Assembly: GCA_963789175.1 (NCBI GenBank)
Contig: CAWBJO010000007.1
Location: forward strand, 310,001 to 374,000
Direction: 5' to 3'
DNA: 64,000 bases
DNA from: CAWBJO01 sp963789175
GTDB taxonomy: Bacteria; Pseudomonadota; Alphaproteobacteria; Rhizobiales; Aestuariivirgaceae
Shown: positions 16,920 to 25,592 of the stretch, one piece after another
How positions within the stretch are numbered: the stretch's first letter is position 1
Layout: each line of letters begins with the position of its first letter
Position numbers and translations under genes: made by a program
Notes under the pieces: model-generated
What the model saw: the letters and a program-made list of their open reading frames with translations, nothing else
What the model was told of the DNA's origin: nothing
Databases searched by the model: none

Positions 16920-17974
16920 GGCCCCCGAGGCTCGAGCGCCACGCGCCCGATGATCTTGCCGGCGCGGAGGTCGTCGACGGCCTGGTTGGCGTCGGCGAGC
17001 CTGCGGACCTGCACGGGAATGGCCGGAACCCTTCCCTGGCGGACGAGGGCGACCAGCTCGCGGGCTTCTGGAAGCGAGCCGACGAAGGAGCCGAGGATCG
17101 ATAGCTGGCGGAGCGGCAGAAGCGGCGCCGGGATGGAGAAGCGGCCTCCCATGAGCCCAACCACCACGACGGTGCCGGCCTTGCCGACAACTCCCTGGGC
17201 AAGGGTCAGCGTCTGCTCCGAGCCCACGAAGTCGAGCGCCGCGGCAATCGGGCCGATCTCATCGCGCAGGATCTTGCGCGCATCGGGAAGGTTGGGGTCC
17301 ACCGCAAGCTCGGCACCGGCCGCGGTCGCCGCCTCGCGCTTGGCGGGATTGATGTCGGCGACGCCAATGCGCCGCATGGTCATGGAACGGGCCAGCTCGA
17401 GCGCCATGAACCCCACGCCACCCAGCCCGACAATGAGGAGCGAGCCGTCACGTCCGTTGGCGATGGCCTTCTTGAGGGCGCTGAAGGCGGTGAGGCCAGA
17501 GCACATGAAGCTTCCGGCGAGCGCCGCCGGGATGCCGTCGACGTCGATCAGGTAGCGGGGATGGGGAACGAGGACGTGGGTGGCGAAGCCGCCGTCGAGA
17601 TGGACGCCGAGATGCTGCGGCTTATCGCACAGATGCTCGTCGCCGGCGAGGCAAAGGCTGCACGACCCGCAACCGATCCAGGGATAGACGGCATAGAGGC
17701 GATTTTCGTGGCCCAAGCCCATGACGTCGGGACCATGCGCGGCGACATGCCCGCAAATTTCGTGACCCAAGGTGAAGGGAAGACTCCGGCCCTCGCGGAT
17801 GTCGAGCCGCTTGCCCAGGCCCAAGTCGAAGTGACCGTCGATGATGTGGAGATCGCTGTGGCAAAGCCCGCAATGGCTGACCTGAAGCAGCACCTCGCCG
17901 CCCTTCGGCACGGGAAGCGGGGCATCGGTCGGCTGCAGGGGCGAGCCGTAGTCGATGAGCGATTGACGCAGCAT
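16916..17974 (-). CDS. Zinc-dependent alcohol dehydrogenase (MDR family)
   Basis: Predicted NAD(P)-dependent medium-chain dehydrogenase. Catalytic zinc ligands Cys35 (CGLCHSD) and His71-Glu72 (GHE) are present, together with four structural-zinc cysteines (102, 105, 108, 116). The nucleotide fold has GLGGVG. Both zinc sites are intact, so an active alcohol or aldehyde dehydrogenase is expected, but the substrate cannot be deduced. The start lies three bases after the rsmA stop, so it may be co-transcribed with the pdxA-rsmA unit. Confidence 0.88.
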   Translation of the reverse strand: MLRQSLIDYGSPLQPTDAPLPVPKGGEVLLQVSHCGLCHSDLHIIDGHFDLGLGKRLDIREGRSLPFTLGHEICGHVAAHGPDVMGLGHENRLYAVYPWIGCGSCSLCLAGDEHLCDKPQHLGVHLDGGFATHVLVPHPRYLIDVDGIPAALAGSFMCSGLTAFSALKKAIANGRDGSLLIVGLGGVGFMALELARSMTMRRIGVADINPAKREAATAAGAELAVDPNLPDARKILRDEIGPIAAALDFVGSEQTLTLAQGVVGKAGTVVVVGLMGGRFSIPAPLLPLRQLSILGSFVGSLPEARELVALVRQGRVPAIPVQVRRLADANQAVDDLRAGKIIGRVALEPRGP

Positions 17975-17977
17975 GGC

Positions 17978-18824
17978 TCAGGATTCCGAAGATCGTTGGA
18001 AGGCGACCGCGAGGCGGCAGAAATCAATGACAGGGAGTTGCTCGGCCCGCAAGGTAGGATCGAGCCCGACCTGCTCCAGGAGATCGTCGCTCGATGCCGT
18101 GAGGCCCTTGAGGCTCGAGCGCAGCATCTTCCGGCGCTGGCCGAAAGCGTGGAACGTCACCCTCTCGAGGGTGGACGGGCGGCACTCGGCGACCAGCGGC
18201 TCGGCAGGAAGGACTTCAACGACGCTCGATACGACCTTCGGGCGGGGTACGAATGCCGCAGGGTCGATGTCGAACAGCCGGCGGGGGTGCGAGCGCCACT
18301 GCGAAAGCACGGAAAGACGGCCGTAATCCTTAGTGCCGGGCGCGGCGACGATGCGGTCGGCGACCTCGCGCTGGAACATTAGGGTGAGCGAGGCGAACCA
18401 GGGCGGCCAGGTCGCAAGTGACAGCCATGCCGCAAGAAGCGGCGTCGCGATGTTGTAGGGGAGGTTGGCGACGATACGGGCCGGCGGCGCGAGATAACGC
18501 TCCCATCGTTGGTCCAACGCGTCTGCCTCGATGATCGTGAGCCGCGCCCGGATAGGCGGCAGCGATCTCATGCAGCGCGGGAAGGCTCCGCGGATCACGC
18601 TCCACCGCGACGACGCGGTCTGCTCCTTCGAGGAGCAAAGCACGGGTGAGCCCGCCCGGTCCCGGCCCGACTTCGAGGACGGTGTGGCCGGCGAGCGGGC
18701 CGGCGGCACGGGCGATGCGCCGCGTCAGGTTGAAATCGAGCAGGAAGTTCTGGCCGAGGCTCTTCTTCGCCGCGAGCCCGTACCGCGCGATGACGTCGCG
18801 CAGGGGCGGCAGGCCATCGCTCAT
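17978..18824 (-). pseudogene. rsmA: 16S rRNA dimethyladenosine transferase, broken by an apparent one-base insertion
   Basis: KsgA/RsmA dimethylates two adjacent adenosines near the 3' end of 16S rRNA. The first frame from the ATG at 18824 gives the normal N-terminus (AKKSLGQNFLLD, SAM motif LEVGPGPGG). At about 18547-18549, in a run of three cytosines on the plus strand, the reading frame jumps. The continuation with the catalytic NLPYNI motif and the whole C-terminal domain is in the neighbouring frame, ending at 17978. Deleting one base restores a continuous protein of about 281 residues. The start overlaps the pdxA stop (ATGA). The gene is widely conserved, so an error in the sequence is likelier than true loss. 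Confidence 0.88.
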
Positions 18825-19843
18825 GGGCGAGACGGAGCGTGGGCCGCCATCGCCCAGGCGAGCTTCACGGCATGGATCAGGCTCGACGGGTTGGCCTTGC
18901 CCGTGCCGGCGAGAGACAATGCCGTTCCGTGATCGGGCGACGTGCGGACGAAAGGAAGGCCGAGGGTCGCGTTGATTCCCTCGTGGAAGGCCAGCGTCTT
19001 CACCGGGATCAGCGCCTGATCGTGATACATGCACATGACGGCATCGAACTGGCGGCGCGCGTCGTCATGAAACAGGGCATCGGCGGAATGCGGTCCCGAA
19101 ACGTCGATGCCGTCGCGCCGCAGCCGCTCGATGGCCGGAATGATGACCGATTTCTCCTCGCCCCCCATGGTGCCTTCCTCGCCGGCATGCGGATTGAGGC
19201 CGGCGATGGCGATCCGCGGCCGGGGCAGATTGAAATAGGTCGCGAGGCCTTGGGCCACGACCCGGGTCTGGGTCACGATCAGGTCGGCGCTCAGAAGCGT
19301 CGGCACGTCCTTGATCGGCACATGGACAGTCAGCGGCACGGTGCGCAAGTCGCGGGCGAGCATCATCATGACGGGCTCGGCGGCATGGCCGCGGCGGCGA
19401 GATTCGGCGCCGAAGAAGTCGGTGTGGCCGCGATGCGCGAAACCGGCGCCGTAGAGGGACCGCTTGTGCACCGGGTTCGTGACGACGGCACTGGCGCCGC
19501 CGGAGAGGACGAGATCGAGGGCGCGCAGCAGGGACTGCTCGACGGCCCGGGCATCGTCGGGCGACAGCGTTCCCGGCGTGCCCACGGCAGCATGGTCGAG
19601 CGGCAGGACGGGCAGGGCTCGCGCGAAGGCGGCAGGCGCGGATGCGGGCCCCGCGATAACCTCGATGGGCACGTCGAGCTTCAGCATGCGGGCCCGCCGC
19701 TCCAGCAGGCGCGGATCGCCGAGGTAGAAGAAACGGATGTCGGGCTCGTGCCTGAGTGTGCGCCAAGCTTCCAGCGTGATGTCCGGCGCGATCCCGGCGG
19801 GCTCGCCCATGGTGAGCGCCAGGGGCCGCAGGCTCGGCGACAT
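18821..19843 (-). CDS. pdxA: 4-hydroxythreonine-4-phosphate dehydrogenase
   Basis: NAD-dependent, divalent-metal enzyme of the DXP-dependent pyridoxal phosphate pathway. Metal-binding histidines occur in GLNPHAGE and MYHDQALIP, and the FVRTSPDHGTA motif closes the active site. Length is 340 residues, as expected. The start overlaps the surA stop (TAATG) and the stop overlaps the rsmA start (ATGA), so surA-pdxA-rsmA are translationally coupled, the usual alphaproteobacterial order. Confidence 0.94.
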   Translation of the reverse strand: MSPSLRPLALTMGEPAGIAPDITLEAWRTLRHEPDIRFFYLGDPRLLERRARMLKLDVPIEVIAGPASAPAAFARALPVLPLDHAAVGTPGTLSPDDARAVEQSLLRALDLVLSGGASAVVTNPVHKRSLYGAGFAHRGHTDFFGAESRRRGHAAEPVMMMLARDLRTVPLTVHVPIKDVPTLLSADLIVTQTRVVAQGLATYFNLPRPRIAIAGLNPHAGEEGTMGGEEKSVIIPAIERLRRDGIDVSGPHSADALFHDDARRQFDAVMCMYHDQALIPVKTLAFHEGINATLGLPFVRTSPDHGTALSLAGTGKANPSSLIHAVKLAWAMAAHAPSRP

Positions 19844-20847
19844 TATTGAGTAGAGCCCTGGTTCGCCGATGCGTCCTTGTAGTCGATGAGGGCGGTGCGC
19901 CGCAGGTCCTTGAGATACTTCTCCTCGTAGGTGCCGTACATCTCGTCGACCATCAGGCGCTCGACCTGCTCGCGCGACGGGGCGGGCGGAGAGACGGTGC
20001 GCTTGCCGCAGAAGGCGATGAGCTGGACGCCGTTCGGGGCGCGCATCGGCCCGACGAGCTTGCCGGGTCCGGCGGTCTCGAGCGCCGAGCGCAGACCCTT
20101 GGGCAGGTTTTCGACCGGCGCCTCGACGACCTTGCTGATCTTCACGTTGAAAATACCTTCGGCGGCGTCGCGGGTCTTGCCGCAGCCGGCGAAGCGCTGC
20201 TGCATCTGGCGTGCCTCGACCACGCGCGCCATCAGAAGCTGGTTCGCCATGGCGTCTTCGGACTTCTCGACCGGCAGCACCACCTCGATGAGTTCGAACA
20301 CGGCGACGGGCTTCAGGCGCGGGTCCTTCTTGAGGTTCGCCAGCTTCTTGTCGACCGCGGCGGGCTCGACCGCGGCCTTGAGCTGGTACTTGGAGACGAG
20401 AACGCGATTGAACGACAGCGACGTGGTGAGCTGCGCACGCAGGGCCTTCATGCTGATCCCGAGGGATTTCAGCTTGCCGTTGAGACCGTCGATCGACATG
20501 CCGGATCCCTTGGCCAGGCGCTCGATCGCCTTGTCGACCTGATCATCGCCGAGGAGCGCATTGAGGCGCTTGGCCTCTGCATGTTTGAGGACGTCGTCGA
20601 TGAGCTCGTCGAGCGCCTGCTTGCGGGTGAGCTTGCGGCCGTTGCCGATGACGCTCGTCATCTTGATCCGCTGGTCGACGTCGAAGGTGGTGATCGCCTT
20701 GTCGTTGACGACGGCGATGACGCCCTGATTGGCGGCTGGTGCGGGCGTCGCCAGCAGCGCCGGCAGAGCCAGCAGGGCGGCCGCGAAAAACGCGCCGCGG
20801 AAGCTTCGCTCCCCGACGAACGGGTCTATGATGGCAATCGCACGCAT
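19843..20847 (-). CDS. SurA-like periplasmic chaperone / peptidyl-prolyl isomerase
   Basis: Exported folding factor for outer-membrane proteins. A signal peptide is visible (basic start, hydrophobic stretch, cleavage near APAANQG), followed by a SurA N-terminal domain (VVNDKAITTFDVDQRI and the LTRKQALDELIDD segment) and a diverged parvulin-like region. Only one parvulin-like domain can be seen, whereas E. coli SurA has two; single-domain forms are usual in Hyphomicrobiales. Located between lptD and pdxA, consistent with joint expression with its best-known client, LptD. Confidence 0.83.
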   Translation of the reverse strand: MRAIAIIDPFVGERSFRGAFFAAALLALPALLATPAPAANQGVIAVVNDKAITTFDVDQRIKMTSVIGNGRKLTRKQALDELIDDVLKHAEAKRLNALLGDDQVDKAIERLAKGSGMSIDGLNGKLKSLGISMKALRAQLTTSLSFNRVLVSKYQLKAAVEPAAVDKKLANLKKDPRLKPVAVFELIEVVLPVEKSEDAMANQLLMARVVEARQMQQRFAGCGKTRDAAEGIFNVKISKVVEAPVENLPKGLRSALETAGPGKLVGPMRAPNGVQLIAFCGKRTVSPPAPSREQVERLMVDEMYGTYEEKYLKDLRRTALIDYKDASANQGSTQ

Positions 20848-20880
20848 GACGGGCCTTTGCTTGACACAGGATTGTGGCGA

Positions 20881-23226
20881 CTAATTGCCGTCGCTCGACC
20901 CACCCAAGGTCTTGAACCGGACCGAAAACATGACCGAGTGGCTCTTGTCGAGGTCGCCGTCTTCCTCGTTGTCGGAATAACTATAGGCGAGCTTGAAGCC
21001 GAAGCAGTCGCAGTCGTAACCAACTCCGACCGTCTGCTTGCGGAACGAGTCGTCTTCGAAATCATAGCGCAGACCGCCGAACAGGCTCCAGCCCCCGTGA
21101 ACGAGGAGGCTCGCTGCCGCCCATACCTGCCGTTCGTCCTCCGGCCGTCCGTAGGCGGGGGCGGCCTCGACGTCGGTGTAGCCGGCATGGAGGTCGAAAC
21201 GGGCCAGGTCGAGGTCGACCATCGCATCCTGGGCGCGGATGTCGAAGTCGTCGTTCGCCAGCCGGACCTGGTAGCTCAGCCGCAGCTTGTCGTTCGGCTC
21301 GTAGGCGAGGGCGGCCACCAGGTCGGACTGGTCGCCTTCGAGCCCGGAGCCGGCGACGAAGCTGTTCTCACCGGCAACGTGGAAGGACTCGCCGGCACTG
21401 GCGCGCAGGAAGCCGCCGTTCTCCATCAGGAAGGTGTAGAGCAATCCGGCATTCACGCGGGTCCCGCCCTCGTAGCGATCCTCGCCCGAGAAGCGGTCAT
21501 GCAGGAAGAGGTTGGCGGTGTCGAAATTGAGCTCGATCGCGTCCTCGTTGCCGATCGTGTCGGTATCGGTCTCATCGCTCGACGCTATCACCTGGGCGAC
21601 CGGCGTGACGACGTGCTGGCTCGAAGCGGTGTTGCGCACGAAGGGCCAGCGCAGATCGAGACCGGCGGAGGGAAGCAGCCGCCCGGTCGTCTCGTCGTCG
21701 CGGATGCCGCCGGGGAAGCCGGGGTCGGGCAGGTCCTGGTTGTAGTAGAGGTCGCCGCGCAGCCGGGTGAACGGCGTCGCCAGGATACCGCCGTCGCTGA
21801 TGATCTGGCGCTGCCAATGCAAATTGGAAGTGACGCGCGTCTGCTGCGTCCCGTGGTGGACGCCGGGGTAGGGGGTTTCCGGATCGTCGCGATAGAGGCT
21901 GTAGGCGGAGCTGGTCAGGCCGAGCTCGCCGCCGGCGATCAGACCGTCGAAGGTGTAGTCGTGCTCGACGTAGGGGAGGACCAGGGGCGAGGTCTCATCG
22001 TTGTCGAGCACCAGATTGTTGAAGTGCATGGCGCGGGCGCGGAAGAAATTGCGGTCGTCGATGCCGGTCAGGAAGACCTGGCTCGTGATTTCCTTGCGGT
22101 CGTCGATGTCGTAGCGGCGCATGAACGTGTCGTCGCTCGTCGCGGTGATGTCCCAGCCCCAGGCCCAGCGCGGGTTGATGTCGAAGTTGCCCTCGGTGCG
22201 AAGCGAGCCGCGCCAGTGGCGGTCGCCCGGCGCGGAGATGTCGGCGTCGAGCTGGTAAATGCCGGCGCCGTCGACATAGTACTGACCGGTGTCGGTCCGC
22301 TGGCGCCAGATGGCGCGCGGCATGACGCCTTGCCTGGAGGTGATGAGCGGCAGGAGTGTCAGGTCGTAACTCGGATCGAGTGCGATGTAATACGGCACCT
22401 CGACGGCGACGCCGATATCCTTGGAGGCGGAAAAGCTCGGGGTCAGGAAGCCGGTGGCGCGCTTCACGCTTCCGTCGGTGTGCGAGAATTTGGGGAGCCA
22501 GAAGACGGGAACGCCTGCGAAGAGCAGCGACATGTCCTCATGGGTGATGGTGTGCTTCTCGCTGTCGTGAGTGACCTCGCGCGAGCGGAGCTGCCAGAGC
22601 GGCGTTCCGTCCTTGAGGACACAGGTCTTGCAGCGCGTGTAGGTGGCGCGCTCGAACACGGTGATGCGGCCGTCGGTGCGCCGCGCATACTCGGCGGTAA
22701 CCGTGGCGTTGTTGGTGAGGAGAAGACGGAGGTGTTCGGCGAATCCGTCGCGGAACCGGTTCTGAAGCTCCAGCAGGTCGGCCTCGAGGATATTGCCGCC
22801 GGGCTCGCGCAGCCGGATGCTTCCCTCGGCGCGCATGATGTCGTCATCCTGGTCGTAGGTGATGCGCGTTGCCACGAGAACGTAGGGACCGTAGGTCAGG
22901 ACGACGCGGCCCGTCGCGGTGGCGACATGGGTCCGCGGGTCGAAGGTCATGCGCTCCGCCTCGACATTGACGCGCGAGCCGGGCGGCAACCGGTTCAGGT
23001 CAAATTTCGGCTTGTCGACGTTCAGGGTCGGGGATGGAAGCTGCAGAGCGTTCGCGGGATCGGCGAGCGTGGCTGTCCAGCCGGCGAAACAGCCAAGAGT
23101 CAGGACCGCAACGCCAAACGCCTTCCGCGCCGGCAAACGGATTCCCGGGCGCGCCCCACCGCGCTCATGCCAGAGGAACTGCAAGCTTCCCTCTTCCTCC
23201 TGCAGCCTAAGATGCCCCGAACCCAC
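20881..23226 (-). CDS. lptD: LPS-assembly outer-membrane protein LptD
   Basis: Outer-membrane beta-barrel that inserts lipopolysaccharide into the outer leaflet. A signal region precedes an N-terminal OstA/LptA-like jellyroll (about residues 75-230) and a long barrel region rich in alternating aromatic strands. Cysteine pairs occur near residue 200 (RCKTC) and near the C-terminus (YDCDCFGF), matching the disulfide arrangement known for LptD. I list the GTG at 23226; a TTG 14 codons later follows an AGGAGG-rich stretch and may be the true start. Genes lptF and lptG, normally just upstream in this neighbourhood, are absent. Confidence 0.93.
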   Translation of the reverse strand: MGSGHLRLQEEEGSLQFLWHERGGARPGIRLPARKAFGVAVLTLGCFAGWTATLADPANALQLPSPTLNVDKPKFDLNRLPPGSRVNVEAERMTFDPRTHVATATGRVVLTYGPYVLVATRITYDQDDDIMRAEGSIRLREPGGNILEADLLELQNRFRDGFAEHLRLLLTNNATVTAEYARRTDGRITVFERATYTRCKTCVLKDGTPLWQLRSREVTHDSEKHTITHEDMSLLFAGVPVFWLPKFSHTDGSVKRATGFLTPSFSASKDIGVAVEVPYYIALDPSYDLTLLPLITSRQGVMPRAIWRQRTDTGQYYVDGAGIYQLDADISAPGDRHWRGSLRTEGNFDINPRWAWGWDITATSDDTFMRRYDIDDRKEITSQVFLTGIDDRNFFRARAMHFNNLVLDNDETSPLVLPYVEHDYTFDGLIAGGELGLTSSAYSLYRDDPETPYPGVHHGTQQTRVTSNLHWQRQIISDGGILATPFTRLRGDLYYNQDLPDPGFPGGIRDDETTGRLLPSAGLDLRWPFVRNTASSQHVVTPVAQVIASSDETDTDTIGNEDAIELNFDTANLFLHDRFSGEDRYEGGTRVNAGLLYTFLMENGGFLRASAGESFHVAGENSFVAGSGLEGDQSDLVAALAYEPNDKLRLSYQVRLANDDFDIRAQDAMVDLDLARFDLHAGYTDVEAAPAYGRPEDERQVWAAASLLVHGGWSLFGGLRYDFEDDSFRKQTVGVGYDCDCFGFKLAYSYSDNEEDGDLDKSHSVMFSVRFKTLGGSSDGN

Positions 23227-23333
23227 CCGACGGAAATCAAGCGACTACACTCCGTTTACTTTTGTACCTGCGGTTGCCTACAAACGGAAGTCAAAAGTGC
23301 GATACAAAATGAGGAGTTAAGCCACCGATTTGC

Positions 23334-23348
23334 TTAAGATTGGCTTAA
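23334..23348. promoter_or_regulatory. Candidate CtrA-binding site (TTAA-N7-TTAA)
   Basis: A perfect TTAA, seven bases, TTAA lies in the 206-base divergent gap between lptD and pepA, 85 bases before the pepA start. This is the full consensus for CtrA, the alphaproteobacterial cell-cycle regulator. I found no second full match in the intergenic regions I read. Regulation is inferred, not shown. Confidence 0.45.
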
Positions 23349-23432
23349 CGCGAGCGCGTTGCGCCAGGCTGGCAAAGCCGCTACACCGGCGCTCTCTCAT
23401 CCCGCCTGTCCTCGTTCACACGGTATCTGCTC

Positions 23433-24920
23433 ATGAAAATCAAATTTGGCACCGCCAACCTGCCGTCGTCGGGCACGCTCGTTCTCTTTGCCGCTACGGG
23501 AGCCAAGCTCACGCCGCTCGCGGAAAAAGCCGACGCCGCCGCGGACGGGCACATCGCGAAGGCCCTGGCGGCCGCCAAATTCGAAGGAAACCGGGAGCAG
23601 GTGCTCGATCTCCTGGTGCCGTCGGCCAATGGAATCCGCCGGGTTCTCGTCGCCGGCATCGGTGATTCGGCGAAACTCACGCCACGGGACCTCGAATATG
23701 TCGGCGGCACGATCGCCGGGGCCATGCAGACCGCGAAACTCACGGACGCGGCACTGGCGGCGGACCTTCCGACGCCGAAGGCCATCGGCTCCGCCGAGGC
23801 CGCGGCTCGCCTCGGCTCCGGCATGCGGCTGCGGATCTACGGGTTTCTCAAATACAAGTCGAAAAAGCCGAAGGACCGCTCGGACGTGAAGGCCATCACG
23901 ATCCTGACCGGAGACCCGAGAGGGGCGCAGCGCGCGTTCCGGGGTCTCGAGGCTGTGGCGCAGGGCGTGCACCTGGCGCGCGACCTGGTCAACGAACCTG
24001 CCAACATGCTGTTTCCGATCGAATTCGCCAAGCGCGCCAAGGATCTCGAAAGCGTCGGCCTCAAGGTGGAAGTCCTCGGACCCAAGGAGCTGACCCGGCT
24101 GAAGATGGGCGCCCTTCTCGGCGTGGCGCAGGGATCGGTGCACGAACCGCGCATAGTGGTCATGCAGTGGCTGGGCGGCAAGAAGGGATCACCGCCGGTC
24201 GCATTCGTCGGCAAGGGCGTCACCTTCGATACCGGCGGCATCTCCATCAAGCCCGCCCAGGGGATGGAGGACATGAAGGGCGACATGGCCGGCGCCGCCT
24301 GCGTCACCGGGCTCATGCGGGCGCTTGCCGTGCGCAAGGCCAAGGTCAACGCCGTCGGGCTGATCGGCATCGTGGAGAACATGCCGGACGGACGGGCGCA
24401 GCGGCCCGGCGACATCGTGACGTCGATGTCGGGCAAGACGATCGCGGTGCTCAACACCGACGCGGAAGGCCGGCTCGTCCTCGCCGACGTCCTCTGGTAT
24501 GCCCAGAACCGCTTCAAGCCGCAATGCATGGTCAATCTCGCGACGCTCACTGGGGCGATCCTCGTCGCTCTCGGGAAGGAGCATGCGGGGTTGTTCTCGA
24601 ACAACGACGAGCTCGCCGCCCGGCTGTTCACCGCCGGCGCGGAGACTGGGGAGCGCGTGTGGCGAATGCCGCTATCCAGTGAATACGACAAGATGATCGA
24701 CTCCGACATCGCCGACATCAAGAACATCGGCGGGCGGAACGCCGGCTCGATCACCGCGGCGCAGTTCCTGCAGCGGTTTGTCAACGATGTCCCGTGGGCG
24801 CATCTCGACGTGGCGGGCACGGCCATGGACTCCAACAGGACGCCGATCAACCAGAGCTGGGGCTCGGGCTGGGGCGTGCGGCTCCTCAACGAGCTCGTGG
24901 CCCGGCACTACGAAGGCTAG
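23433..24920 (+). CDS. pepA: Leucyl aminopeptidase (M17 family)
   Basis: Cytosolic two-metal aminopeptidase. The signature NTDAEGRL is at 341-348, and the metal-binding GKGVTFDTGG and DMAGAA segments are in place. The protein has the usual N-terminal macro-like domain and 495 residues. It is divergent from lptD and six bases ahead of holC, the standard arrangement in Proteobacteria. Confidence 0.95.
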   Translation: MKIKFGTANLPSSGTLVLFAATGAKLTPLAEKADAAADGHIAKALAAAKFEGNREQVLDLLVPSANGIRRVLVAGIGDSAKLTPRDLEYVGGTIAGAMQTAKLTDAALAADLPTPKAIGSAEAAARLGSGMRLRIYGFLKYKSKKPKDRSDVKAITILTGDPRGAQRAFRGLEAVAQGVHLARDLVNEPANMLFPIEFAKRAKDLESVGLKVEVLGPKELTRLKMGALLGVAQGSVHEPRIVVMQWLGGKKGSPPVAFVGKGVTFDTGGISIKPAQGMEDMKGDMAGAACVTGLMRALAVRKAKVNAVGLIGIVENMPDGRAQRPGDIVTSMSGKTIAVLNTDAEGRLVLADVLWYAQNRFKPQCMVNLATLTGAILVALGKEHAGLFSNNDELAARLFTAGAETGERVWRMPLSSEYDKMIDSDIADIKNIGGRNAGSITAAQFLQRFVNDVPWAHLDVAGTAMDSNRTPINQSWGSGWGVRLLNELVARHYEG

Positions 24921-24925
24921 ATCCG

Positions 24926-25375
24926 ATGGCCGAGGTCCTGTTCTACCACCTCGAGCGGCAGCCGCTCGAGAAGGTGCTGCCGCGCCTCATCGAGAAGACG
25001 CTCGAAAGGGGATGGCGCGCCGTGATCCAGGCCATGAGCGAGGAACGGGTGGAGGCCCTGTCGGCGGCGCTCTGGGTGACTGGCGAGGAGTCTTTCCTGC
25101 CGCACGGAACGGCGCGGGATGGCAATGCTGACCTGCAGCCGGTGTGGATCACCGATGGCACCGACAATCCGAACGGAGCCCGCGTCAGGTTCATGGTGGA
25201 AGGCGCGACCGTATCCAGCCTCGAGGGACTGGACAGGGCGGTCTACATGTTCGATGGACGCGACCCGGAGGCGGTCGCCCGGGCCCGCGAGCTGTGGAAG
25301 GAAAGCAAAGCGGGCGGGCATGAGGTCACCTACTGGCAGCAGGACGACCAGGGCCGATGGCAGAAGAAGGCCTGA
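24926..25375 (+). CDS. holC: DNA polymerase III subunit chi
   Basis: Chi subunit of the clamp-loader complex, linking it to single-stranded DNA-binding protein. The 149 residues show the family pattern: FYHLERQPLEKVLPRL, the ALWVTGEESFLPHG segment, VWIT near the centre and VYMFDG before the C-terminal helix. The ATG at 24926 follows the pepA stop after six bases; a longer open frame inside pepA is an overlap artefact. Confidence 0.9.
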   Translation: MAEVLFYHLERQPLEKVLPRLIEKTLERGWRAVIQAMSEERVEALSAALWVTGEESFLPHGTARDGNADLQPVWITDGTDNPNGARVRFMVEGATVSSLEGLDRAVYMFDGRDPEAVARARELWKESKAGGHEVTYWQQDDQGRWQKKA

Positions 25376-25592
25376 CCGGAATTTTCGCCATGCCCGATTA
25401 ATTTGTGTGGCCATCCGTCCACGAATTCTCCACAATTCGACCTGAACCGTCCCGTAACTTGTGATTCGCCGGGATCCATCTCGGTACAGCGGCGCCGATC
25501 GAACGATAGGTTCTCATTTCGGCGCCCGTCGGTTCTCAGTTAGCTCGTCCCAGTTCAGTGATTGCGTGTGAGCCCGCAAGTTCGCGCAGGCA

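Noticed and set aside
19846..23337. Open frame of 1163 codons on the plus strand antisense to surA and lptD
   Set aside because: It mirrors two well-supported minus-strand genes. Its Val/Gly/Asp-rich composition is what GC-rich antisense frames give, and it has no recognisable motif.
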